NCBI GenBank assembly: GCA_030917985.1
Contig: JAUPTR010000152.1
Location: 1-5,876, forward strand
Direction: 5' to 3'
Length of the DNA: 5,876 bases
From: Pseudomonadota bacterium
GTDB lineage: Bacteria > Pseudomonadota > Gammaproteobacteria > Burkholderiales > SCOH01
Positions 1 to 5,114 of this stretch are shown here, piece after piece; the stretch's first letter is position 1; each line of letters starts with the position of its first letter. The notes under the pieces are model-generated. The model worked only from the letters and a program-made list of their open reading frames with translations, was not told the DNA's origin and did no database searches. A program made the translations under genes and the position numbers.

Positions 1-1
1 G

Positions 2-607
2 GTGGATTTTCCGGCGGCGGCGTTGCGTTCGATCATCAGTGCCGGTGGCGGCATCGATACGCCGGTGGTGCGGCGCTGGCTGCAGCAGCGCAGGCCGCAA
101 CTGTTTGATGCCGACCAGCCGTGGGACGGCACCTGCGAGGTCTGGCTGGGCAAGTTCCGTTACTTCGATATGCACAACACGGCGGCGCATGGCGATTACG
201 ACGCGGCCAGCGCCTGTACCTGTTACTTCAGTTTTCTCAATGTGCCGGACATCACCGCGCCGGAGCTGGAGGCCACGCTGTTGGCGCTGCAGCAACCGCT
301 GGCCGCAGCGCTGCGACGCTTGTTACAGCCGGCAACCGAACCAGCGGCCGAGCCGGGCACATTGACCGAACGCGAGCAGCAGATCGGTTATTGGGCGGGA
401 CAGGGTAAAAGCAACTGGGAAATCGCCGCGATTCTTGGCATCAGCGAGTACACCACCAAGACCCATGTCGCCAATCTGCTGCGCAAGCTGGGGCTGGCGT
501 CACGTGCCGGGCTGCAGCAGCATAACTGGCCCTATCTGCTGGCGGCCTGTCTGCTGGACATATTGCTGGCCTTCTGCAATACGCAGCCGGCGTTTTACAC
601 TGGCTAG
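2..607 (+). CDS. LuxR-family transcriptional regulator, EpsA-like (5' partial)
   Basis: This is the C-terminal part of a DNA-binding regulator. The frame is open at the first base, so the GTG at position 2 is probably an internal valine and the true start lies upstream. Of the 201 visible residues, 121-171 form a LuxR/GerE helix-turn-helix. It opens with LTEREQQI, continues with the GKSNWEIAAILGIS turn (135-148) and ends in the recognition helix TTKTHVANLLRKLG (151-164). The preceding region (about 8-108) has no receiver-domain hallmarks. Instead it resembles the sensory half of EpsA regulators of betaproteobacterial exopolysaccharide/PEP-CTERM loci, for example the 'HGDYDAAS...YFSFLN' stretch; this is from memory. 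About 30 residues follow the HTH, including a hydrophobic run at 177-192, which is unusual because LuxR proteins normally end soon after the fourth helix. The stop codon touches the thpR start, suggesting co-translation. The LuxR call is firm; the EpsA subfamily is moderate. Confidence 0.85.
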   Translation: MDFPAAALRSIISAGGGIDTPVVRRWLQQRRPQLFDADQPWDGTCEVWLGKFRYFDMHNTAAHGDYDAASACTCYFSFLNVPDITAPELEATLLALQQPLAAALRRLLQPATEPAAEPGTLTEREQQIGYWAGQGKSNWEIAAILGISEYTTKTHVANLLRKLGLASRAGLQQHNWPYLLAACLLDILLAFCNTQPAFYTG

Positions 608-1159
608 ATGCCTGACACTTCCCCTCCTCTCTCACCCCAATCGCTGCGGCTGTTTTTTGCCTGCTGGCCAACGGCGGCGCTGCAGCAGCAGTTGCACGCG
701 CTGGGCGTCGGGCTGCGCCAGCAGATCGGCGGGCGGCCGACACGGCCGGAAAATATTCATCTGACGCTGGCTTTTGTTGGCGATGTGCCGGCGCAGCAAC
801 TGCCGGCCTTGCAGCAACTGGCGGCGGGTATCACGGCGGCACCCTTCACTTTGCAACTGCAGCAACTCGGCTGCTGGCCGCAAGCCGCAGTTGGCTGGCT
901 GGCGCCGGATCAAACGCCGGAGCCTTTGCTGCAACTGGTGCAGCAGTTGAACCGGGATTTGCGGCAAGCTGGGTTTCGTGGCGAAAAGCGGCGTTATCGG
1001 CCGCACCTGACGCTATTGCGCAAAGCGACGCAGGGCTGGCACAGCACGCTGGAAACTCCGCTGTGCTGGCAGGTTGAGGAATTTGTACTGGTGGCATCGA
1101 CGCTTGACGCGCATGGGCCAAGCTACCGGATTATCGGCCGCTGGCCGTTGCACGGATGA
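608..1159 (+). CDS. thpR: RNA 2',3'-cyclic phosphodiesterase (2'-5' RNA ligase family)
   Basis: A 183-residue protein of the 2H phosphoesterase superfamily, close to the usual ThpR/LigT length (about 176 in E. coli). Both catalytic HxTx motifs are intact: His51-Leu-Thr53-Leu in 'ENIHLTLAFVG' and His133-Leu-Thr135-Leu in 'RPHLTLLRK'. The N-terminal strand LRLFFACWP (13-21) is the typical first beta strand. Family members hydrolyse RNA 2',3'-cyclic phosphates to 2'-phosphates and can make or break 2'-5' linkages in vitro; their cellular role is poorly known. The ATG follows the upstream TAG with no intervening base and has no visible Shine-Dalgarno sequence, so translation probably depends on reinitiation after the LuxR gene. 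The protein is rich in Gln-Gln-Leu runs, which create many TTGCAGCAACTG-like words in the DNA. No functional link to the regulator can be read from the sequence. Confidence 0.94.
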   Translation: MPDTSPPLSPQSLRLFFACWPTAALQQQLHALGVGLRQQIGGRPTRPENIHLTLAFVGDVPAQQLPALQQLAAGITAAPFTLQLQQLGCWPQAAVGWLAPDQTPEPLLQLVQQLNRDLRQAGFRGEKRRYRPHLTLLRKATQGWHSTLETPLCWQVEEFVLVASTLDAHGPSYRIIGRWPLHG

Positions 1160-1161
1160 CA

Positions 1162-1175
1162 GGCGGGAATCCGCC
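1162..1175. repeat. Small dyad after thpR
   Basis: GGCGG-GAAT-CCGCC forms a 5-bp stem with a 4-nt loop, starting two bases after the thpR stop codon. No T-run follows, so it is not a convincing intrinsic terminator. It might protect the 3' end of the mRNA or be part of the repeat-rich spacer. Confidence 0.4.
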
Positions 1176-1184
1176 GCCAGCCCC

Positions 1185-1207
1185 GTTTCGCACCTAGGCT
1201 GCGAAGC
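1185..1207. repeat. Inverted repeat in the thpR-patatin spacer
   Basis: GTTTCGCA (1185-1192) and TGCGAAGC (1200-1207) pair over 8 bp, including one G-U pair, around the 7-nt loop CCTAGGC. The dyad runs directly into the first tandem 35-bp repeat. No T-tract follows it. Its role is unknown. Confidence 0.45.
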
Positions 1208-1272
1208 AATACCAATGCGGTCTGCAGGCCGGCCTGTGAACCAATACCAGAGCGGTTTGCAGGGCGGGCATG
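1203..1272. repeat. Two tandem imperfect 35-bp repeats
   Basis: Units 1203-1237 and 1238-1272 lie head to tail with a period of 35 bp and agree at 26 of 35 positions; all but the last three bases align well (26 of 32). The shared core reads AATACCA-N2-GCGGT-N-TGCAGG. No third copy is visible on either side. The units sit in non-coding DNA between convergent genes. They look like a decayed duplication or a fragment of a dispersed intergenic repeat, not a CRISPR, because there are no unique spacers. Confidence 0.6.
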
Positions 1273-1309
1273 ATTCCAGTTGGAAGGTGGCAGGGTAAGG
1301 CCATGATTC

Positions 1310-1335
1310 GGCGGGTTACGCTACGCTAACCCGCC
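1310..1335. repeat. REP-like perfect palindrome between convergent genes
   Basis: GGCGGGTTA (1310-1318) is perfectly complementary to TAACCCGCC (1327-1335) across the 8-nt loop CGCTACGC, giving a 9-bp GC-rich stem. It lies 12 bp beyond the stop codon of the minus-strand patatin gene. Read on the minus strand it has the form 'TAGGGCGGGTTAGCGTAGCG...', which I recall as a frequently dispersed palindrome in proteobacterial genomes. No U-tract follows on either strand, so a REP-type element or mRNA-stabilising stem is more likely than an intrinsic terminator. Confidence 0.65.
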
Positions 1336-1347
1336 CTACCGCTGGCG

Positions 1348-2250
1348 TTAGTCTTTCGGCCGCCACGCGGCAATTTTGGCGCGAATCGCGGGCAGCGCCG
1401 CCTGTAGCGCTTTTTCGCCCTCCAGAATCGCCAGATGTTTCTGCTCGAATTCCGCCGCACCCATCAGCAACACTTTCGGCCGGATCACCACATCGGCGCC
1501 GACCATTTCGTATTCGCTGATACGCTGACCCATGATATTGGCGGTTTGCAGCAGTATATCCAGCGTGCCTTCGACTTTGGTGAATTCCGGCTTGGAAGAG
1601 ATATCCACCGCGATCACGATGTCGCCGCCCATCTCCCGCGCCGCCGCCACCGGCACCGGGCTGGTCAGGCCGCCATCGACATAATCGCGGCCATTGATGT
1701 TGACCGGACGGAACACCCCCGGCACGCTGCTGGAGGCCCGCACCGCCATGCCGGTGTTGCCACGGCGGAACACCATGCGCTCGCCACTTTGCAGATCGGT
1801 GGCAATCGCGGCAAACGGCTTGTTGAGTTTTTCGATCGGACGGTTCTGCACCGATTTGTTGATGAAGTTCTGCAGCAACTCACCCTTGATGAAGCCACGG
1901 CTCGGCAACACAAAATCGCCAACGCTATCCTGCTCCAGCTGCATCGCCATTTTCTGCAGATCGAAGCCGCTATACCCGGCGGCATACAGGCTGCCAACCA
2001 CGCTGCCGGCGCTGGTGCCGACGACGATATCGACATTGATGCCCTGCGCCTCCAGCGCCTTGATCACGCCCACATGCGAAAACCCCTTGGCTGCGCCGCC
2101 GCCGAGTGCCAGTGCAATTTTCGGCTTGGGCAAAGGCTTGGTTGCCACTGGCTTGGGTGGCTCGATTTTTGGTGGCGGCTCGGTGGCACAACCCGCCAAC
2201 AGCAGGCCGGAAACAAACAGGGCAAAAAAACGACGGGTCGACATATGCAT
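1348..2250 (-). CDS. Patatin-like phospholipase, predicted lipoprotein (RssA-like)
   Basis: A predicted serine acyl hydrolase. All residue numbers here count from the ATG at 2244; the annotated ATG at 2250 adds two residues (MH). Both lie just before a lipoprotein signal: charged STRR, hydrophobic FFALFVSGLLL, lipobox LAGC with Cys19. A Pro/Lys-rich linker follows (about 23-42). The patatin domain has the oxyanion loop GGGAAKG (48-54), the nucleophile elbow GTSAG (76-80, Ser78) and the DGG motif (Asp190), so the Ser-Asp dyad is complete. Length is 298-300 residues, normal for the family. The reading frame is open up to 2382, but that extension would overlap the OxyR site and the oxyR start and has no signal sequence at its N-terminus. 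No strong Shine-Dalgarno is visible. It is probably membrane-anchored and acts on lipids; the substrate is unknown. The cytosolic E. coli RssA lacks the lipobox. It is divergent from oxyR. Confidence 0.92.
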   Translation of the reverse strand: MHMSTRRFFALFVSGLLLAGCATEPPPKIEPPKPVATKPLPKPKIALALGGGAAKGFSHVGVIKALEAQGINVDIVVGTSAGSVVGSLYAAGYSGFDLQKMAMQLEQDSVGDFVLPSRGFIKGELLQNFINKSVQNRPIEKLNKPFAAIATDLQSGERMVFRRGNTGMAVRASSSVPGVFRPVNINGRDYVDGGLTSPVPVAAAREMGGDIVIAVDISSKPEFTKVEGTLDILLQTANIMGQRISEYEMVGADVVIRPKVLLMGAAEFEQKHLAILEGEKALQAALPAIRAKIAAWRPKD

Positions 2251-2307
2251 ACCAGACAAAAACCAGACAGAACCATAGTTTAACTTACGAAGGTGCTTGT
2301 CTTGTTG

Positions 2308-2322
2308 ATAGGAATTGGCTAT
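2308..2322. promoter_or_regulatory. Putative OxyR-binding element
   Basis: ATAG (2308-2311), seven bases, then CTAT (2319-2322) reproduces the half-element of the classical OxyR motif ATAG-N7-CTAT with exact spacing. The dyad reads GATAG...CTATC, and TTG upstream with CAA downstream adds looser symmetry. The second element expected about 22 bp away is not recognisable on either side. Its centre is 42 bp before the oxyR ATG and 65 bp before the patatin ATG, which fits autoregulation of oxyR and possible control of the divergent gene. Confidence 0.6.
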
Positions 2323-2356
2323 CGTCAAATTCACTTCATTCCACTCAGGGCAAGCC

Positions 2357-3280
2357 ATGACGCTGACCGAATTGCGATACATCGTTGCGGTGGCGCGCGA
2401 GCGGCACTTCGGCCATGCGGCAGAGGCGTGTTTTGTCAGTCAGCCGACGCTGTCGGTAGCCGTCAAAAAACTCGAAGACGAGCTGGGCATCACCTTGTTC
2501 GAGCGCAATAGTGGCGATATCACGGTCACGCCGATTGGCCAGCGGATTGTCGAGCAGGCGCAACGGGTGCTGGAAGAAACCGCAGTGATCAAGCAGATTG
2601 CCGCGCACGGCAAGGATCAGCTGGCCAGCCCGGTGCGGCTGGGGGTGATTTTCACCATTGGCCCGTATCTGTTGCCAGACCTGATTCCGGCCTTGCGCAA
2701 CGTGGCACCGCAAATGCCGCTGTTGATCGAGGAAAACTATACCTCGCGCCTGGCCGAGTTGTTAAAGCAGGGCGACATTGATCTGGCCATTCTGGCGCTG
2801 CCGTTCGACGAACCGGGCATTGTGGTCGAACCACTCTACGACGAGCCGTTCCGCGTCATCATGCCGCTTGGCCACCCGTGGGAAAAACAGCAGCAGATCG
2901 AGCCGGAGCTGCTGGTGGATGAAAACGTGCTTCTACTCTGCACCGGCAACTGTTTCCGCGATCAGGTGCTGCAGGTTTGCCCGGCGCTGAACCGCTCGGC
3001 CTTTTCTTCCGACGGCCATCATTCGACGCTGGAAGGCAGCTCGCTCACCACCATTCGTTATATGGTTGCATCCGGCAGTGGCGTGAGCGTGGTGCCCGCC
3101 ACCTCGGTGGAAGGCAAGTGGGCCGACGAACGCTTGCTGGTTACCCGCCCTTTCAGCGAGCCCAGCCCAACCCGCCAGGTGGTGCTGGCATGGCGCAAGA
3201 GTTATCCGCGCCCTGCCGTCATCGAAGCCGTGCGCGATGCATTTGCACAGCTGGACCTGCCGTCGATCACGGCTATCTGA
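2357..3280 (+). CDS. oxyR: Hydrogen peroxide-sensing LysR-family regulator OxyR
   Basis: A 307-residue LysR regulator; E. coli OxyR has 305. The N-terminal winged helix (about 1-60) contains 'RHFGHAAEACFVSQPTLSVAVKKLEDELG', the OxyR recognition-helix signature. The effector domain covers about 90-300. The redox pair is at exactly the E. coli numbering: Cys199 and Cys208 in 'GNCFRDQVLQVC'. These residues form the intramolecular disulfide that activates OxyR when peroxide rises. Cys25 is also kept, and Cys195 is an additional cysteine close to the sensor. The ATG at 2357 is chosen because it gives the family start MTLTELRYIVAV and has AGGG at 2347-2350 with a 6-nt spacer. An upstream in-frame start at 2315 would fall inside the OxyR site. 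Known targets in other bacteria are catalase, peroxidases and iron-protection genes. It is followed by the rubredoxin operon, which has its own promoter. Confidence 0.97.
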   Translation: MTLTELRYIVAVARERHFGHAAEACFVSQPTLSVAVKKLEDELGITLFERNSGDITVTPIGQRIVEQAQRVLEETAVIKQIAAHGKDQLASPVRLGVIFTIGPYLLPDLIPALRNVAPQMPLLIEENYTSRLAELLKQGDIDLAILALPFDEPGIVVEPLYDEPFRVIMPLGHPWEKQQQIEPELLVDENVLLLCTGNCFRDQVLQVCPALNRSAFSSDGHHSTLEGSSLTTIRYMVASGSGVSVVPATSVEGKWADERLLVTRPFSEPSPTRQVVLAWRKSYPRPAVIEAVRDAFAQLDLPSITAI

Positions 3281-3353
3281 GCAGTTTTTCAAACAGGCCC
3301 CTGCTTTAACTGGCGGCCACCCACTTTCCCAATCCTTCCTCGGTTTTCCCGAC

Positions 3354-3381
3354 TTGACTTGTTGCACTCGGGCAATACAAT
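3354..3381 (+). promoter_or_regulatory. Sigma70-type promoter of the rubredoxin operon
   Basis: The -35 box TTGACT (3354-3359) and -10 box TACAAT (3376-3381) each match consensus at five of six positions and are separated by 16 bp. Transcription would start near 3387-3389, leaving a leader of about 185 nt before the rubredoxin ATG. This is the best promoter match in the window. It lies 74 bp beyond the oxyR stop codon, so the rubredoxin genes are probably not dependent on oxyR read-through. Confidence 0.7.
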
Positions 3382-3385
3382 GTCC

Positions 3386-3400
3386 AATTGTTCGACAATT
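3386..3400. promoter_or_regulatory. Perfect operator-like palindrome over the predicted start site
   Basis: AATTGT-TCG-ACAATT is a perfect 6-bp inverted repeat with a 3-bp centre, located 5-19 bp after the -10 box. A dyad here is well placed for repression by a dimeric regulator; the TTGT-N3-ACAA core is of the kind bound by some GntR-type repressors. It could also form a small hairpin at the very 5' end of the transcript. It does not match the OxyR motif. The binding protein is unknown. Confidence 0.5.
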
Positions 3401-3421
3401 TTCACCTGATATTATTGATCC

Positions 3422-3486
3422 GGCCAAATGAAGTGTGAACTTGCTGCGGATACGCCCTCCCCTTCAAGTTCAAACTTCACTTGGCC
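3422..3486 (+). promoter_or_regulatory. Long near-perfect stem-loop in the rubredoxin leader
   Basis: Arm 3422-3443 (begins GGCCAAATGAAG, ends GAACTTG) pairs with arm 3465-3486 (begins CAAGTTC, ends CACTTGGCC). Twenty of 22 positions are Watson-Crick; the mismatches are A3428/C3480 and G3435/A3474. The loop is 21 nt (3444-3464). No T-run follows, so it is not a standard terminator. It sits about 35 nt into the predicted leader and 86 nt before the rubredoxin ATG. The mRNA role could be stability or attenuation; a small RNA or a palindromic mobile repeat are alternatives. On the minus strand the first mismatch becomes a G-U pair. Confidence 0.75.
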
Positions 3487-3526
3487 ACATCTATAGCCTG
3501 ACGGCAACCAAGAACAAATATCAACA

Positions 3527-3545
3527 CCGCGTGGTTTATACGCGG
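3527..3545 (+). promoter_or_regulatory. Second leader hairpin before the rubredoxin ribosome site
   Basis: CCGCGT (3527-3532) pairs perfectly with ACGCGG (3540-3545) around the 7-nt loop GGTTTAT. It ends 17 nt before the GGAG ribosome-binding site. It may insulate or modulate translation, or be incidental. Confidence 0.4.
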
Positions 3546-3572
3546 CAAGCAGAAAACCAACTGGAGAAAAAA

Positions 3573-3737
3573 ATGCGTAAGTGGCTATGTGTAGTGTGTG
3601 GCTTTATTTATGACGAAGCAGCGGGTATGCCGAGTGAAGGCATTGCTCCGGGTACACGCTGGGAAGACGTGCCGGCATCCTGGGCCTGCCCGGAATGTGG
3701 CGTCAGCAAGGCGGACTTTGAGATGGTGCAGATTTAA
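3573..3737 (+). CDS. rubA: Rubredoxin
   Basis: A 54-residue one-iron electron carrier of standard rubredoxin length. The iron is held by four cysteines in two knuckles: Cys6-Val-Val-Cys9-Gly and Cys39-Pro-Glu-Cys42-Gly. Other hallmarks are the first-knuckle FIYDEAAG segment, GIAPGTRWEDVP (23-34) and the aromatic core (Trp4, Tyr13, Trp30, Trp37, Phe49). The protein is cytosolic. The start is fixed by GGAG at 3563-3566 with a 6-nt spacer and by the typical MRKW beginning. The frame is open upstream to a GTG at 3435, but that extension runs through the leader hairpin and has no family similarity. The neighbour downstream by 67 bp is its reductase, so it probably receives electrons from that enzyme. 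The final acceptor is not encoded here; alkane hydroxylase, a peroxide or superoxide reductase, or a haem/desaturation enzyme are possibilities. The symbol follows pseudomonad usage. Confidence 0.97.
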   Translation: MRKWLCVVCGFIYDEAAGMPSEGIAPGTRWEDVPASWACPECGVSKADFEMVQI

Positions 3738-3804
3738 CCGCTGCTGAGCGCCCATACTCAAGCCTTTCCCCCAACCTCACGCCCTTTTTGCCACGGAGAC
3801 ACAC

Positions 3805-4950
3805 ATGGCCCCCATCACCATCATCGGCAGCGGTCTCGCTGGCTACACCGTTGCCCGCGAGCTGCGCAAGCTCGACAAGGACATTCCCTTGCGCATCATC
3901 AGCCGCGATCACGGCGGTTTTTATTCGAAACCGATGCTGTCGAACGCACTGGCCGGCAATAAATCAGCCGAACAGTTGCTGATGAAAAGTGCAGCGCAAA
4001 TGGCAGCGGAACTGAATGCGGAAATACTGAGCAACACCGGCATCAACGCCATTGATCGCCAGGCTCATCAACTGCACGGCAGCGCTGGCGTGCTGGCCTA
4101 CAGCAAACTGGTGCTGGCGCTCGGCGCCGATCCTTTTACTCCGGAACTGGCGGGTGATGCAGCCGATGAGGTGCTGAGTGTCAACGATCTGGACGACTAC
4201 CGTCGTTTTCGCGCTGCGCTGGCTGGCAAACACAACATCACCATTCTCGGCGCGGGCCTGATTGGCTGCGAATTTGCCAACGATCTGCTGGGGCAGAATC
4301 TGCAGATCCAGCTGGTGGATCTGGCCGAATCGCCCTTGTCGCGCCTGCTGCCGCCCGCTGCCGGCGCCTATCTGCAGCAACAGCTGGAAAAGCAGGGCGT
4401 CACCTTCCATCTGGGCAGCACCACACAACACGTGCAGCGCCATGGCAACGGCTATCGCCTGACGCTGCACAACGGCGTGCAGTTCGACACCGATCTGGTG
4501 CTGTCGGCCATTGGCCTGCGCCCGCGTGTGACACTGGCGCAGCAGGCCGGGCTGGCCGTGCAGCGCGGCATCAGCGTCAATCGCCAGCTGCAGACCAGTG
4601 ATGCCGATATTTACGCGCTGGGTGACTGTGCCGAGGTGACAGGCTATTTGCTGCCATTCGTGATGCCTATCATGCAGGCGGCACGTGCACTGGCGGCAAC
4701 CCTGGCAGGCAACACCACTGACGTGCGCTACCCGGCAATGCCGGTGGCAGTGAAGACCCCTGCCTGCCCCACCACCATCTGCCCACCACCAGCCGGCAGC
4801 ATCGGGCAGTGGCAGATAGAGATACAGGAAAACGGCCTGAAAGCGCTGTGTGTTGACGATACGGGAAAACCACTCGGCTTTGCCCTGATGGGTAGCGCCA
4901 ATGCAGAAAAGCAGCTGCTGGCCACGCAAATGCCAGCCTGGCTGGTCTGA
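3805..4950 (+). CDS. rubB: Rubredoxin-NAD(P)+ reductase (FAD-dependent)
   Basis: A 381-residue two-dinucleotide-fold flavoprotein that reduces rubredoxin with NAD(P)H. The N-terminal FAD site is IIGSGLAGY (Gly8, Gly10, Gly13). The NAD(P) site is ILGAGLIGCEFAND (Gly149, Gly151, Gly154). The second FAD motif is DADIYALGDCAE (Gly273-Asp274). The segment 'GGFYSKPMLSNALAGNK' and the C-terminal 'MPVAVKTPACP...CPPP' strongly resemble the Pseudomonas aeruginosa rubredoxin reductase, recalled from memory, and distinguish it from nitrite-reductase-like or ferredoxin reductases. Length is near that homologue. The ATG has GGAG at 3795-3798 with a 6-nt spacer. No promoter or terminator is evident in the 67 bp after rubredoxin, so the pair is most likely one transcript. 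The codon pattern is like the neighbours'. Confidence 0.95.
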   Translation: MAPITIIGSGLAGYTVARELRKLDKDIPLRIISRDHGGFYSKPMLSNALAGNKSAEQLLMKSAAQMAAELNAEILSNTGINAIDRQAHQLHGSAGVLAYSKLVLALGADPFTPELAGDAADEVLSVNDLDDYRRFRAALAGKHNITILGAGLIGCEFANDLLGQNLQIQLVDLAESPLSRLLPPAAGAYLQQQLEKQGVTFHLGSTTQHVQRHGNGYRLTLHNGVQFDTDLVLSAIGLRPRVTLAQQAGLAVQRGISVNRQLQTSDADIYALGDCAEVTGYLLPFVMPIMQAARALAATLAGNTTDVRYPAMPVAVKTPACPTTICPPPAGSIGQWQIEIQENGLKALCVDDTGKPLGFALMGSANAEKQLLATQMPAWLV

Positions 4951-4975
4951 GGGGTTACCGGCTGCAGAACAAAAC

Positions 4976-5000
4976 GGCCCGGCGAGGGGCACGCCCGGCC
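4976..5000 (+). repeat. Imperfect GC-rich dyad after rubredoxin reductase
   Basis: GGCCCGGCG (4976-4984) and CGCCCGGCC (4992-5000) pair at eight of nine positions (C4980/C4996 mismatch) with a 7-nt loop. It begins 25 bp after the reductase stop codon. There is no T-run behind it, so termination would need Rho or be incomplete. It probably marks the end of the rubredoxin operon. Confidence 0.4.
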
Positions 5001-5021
5001 ATCAGGCGCAGGCGCTAATAG

Positions 5022-5030
5022 TGCTATAGT
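5022..5030 (+). promoter_or_regulatory. Putative extended -10 promoter for the last gene
   Basis: TGC-TATAGT combines the extended -10 TGn with a five-of-six -10 box. No -35 box of quality is found 16-18 bp upstream, which an extended -10 can tolerate. Transcription would start near 5037, about 78 nt before the ATG at 5115. That leader also contains a GGCAGC/GCTGCC hairpin at 5071-5089 (6-bp stem, 7-nt loop). ATAG/CTAT symmetry (5018-5027) overlaps the -10 but has a 2-bp spacer, so it is not an OxyR element. Confidence 0.4.
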
Positions 5031-5114
5031 CACAACAGAACCCCACACAGCACGTTTTTCCACCCTCACTGGCAGCCCCGAGCGCTGCCGGTTCTGCCGG
5101 CCGGTAATGCCATC

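Noticed and set aside
608..1000. Repeated TTGCAGCAACTG-like words in thpR as a DNA repeat array
   Set aside because: They are irregularly spaced and in frame, encoding recurrent Gln-Gln-Leu; this reflects amino-acid composition, not a repeat element.
1269..1309. CATGATTC occurring twice (1269-1276 and 1302-1309) as possible target-site duplications
   Set aside because: The copies do not bracket the palindrome or the tandem repeats, and an 8-bp match within about 200 bp is not rare enough to claim an insertion.
1435..2283. A 282-codon plus-strand frame opposite the patatin gene
   Set aside because: It is rich in His, Arg and Ala as expected for the antisense of a GC-rich gene, with no recognisable domain. 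The minus-strand frame has complete catalytic motifs.
2251..2382. A longer N-terminus for the patatin protein up to 2382
   Set aside because: It would overlap the OxyR site and the oxyR start, and would bury the lipoprotein signal about 46 residues inside the protein.
3280..3312. A possible terminator after oxyR (AGCAG/CTGCT or CAGTT/AACTG pairing)
   Set aside because: The stems are only 5 bp with loops of 16 or more bases, and the T-run lies inside the loop instead of after the stem.
3428..3496. A 22-codon ATG frame starting inside the rubredoxin leader hairpin, as a possible leader peptide
   Set aside because: It has no Shine-Dalgarno sequence, its codons follow from the palindrome, and the encoded peptide shows no run of regulatory codons. 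It is noted only because its ATG is sequestered in the stem.
3435..3572. An N-terminal extension of rubredoxin from a GTG at 3435
   Set aside because: The extension runs through the hairpins, resembles nothing in rubredoxins, and the ATG at 3573 has a clear GGAG site and yields the exact 54-residue family length.
3964..4992. A 342-codon minus-strand frame opposite rubredoxin reductase
   Set aside because: It mirrors the codon pattern of the reductase gene, which has all three dinucleotide-binding motifs. The antisense translation has no domain I can identify.
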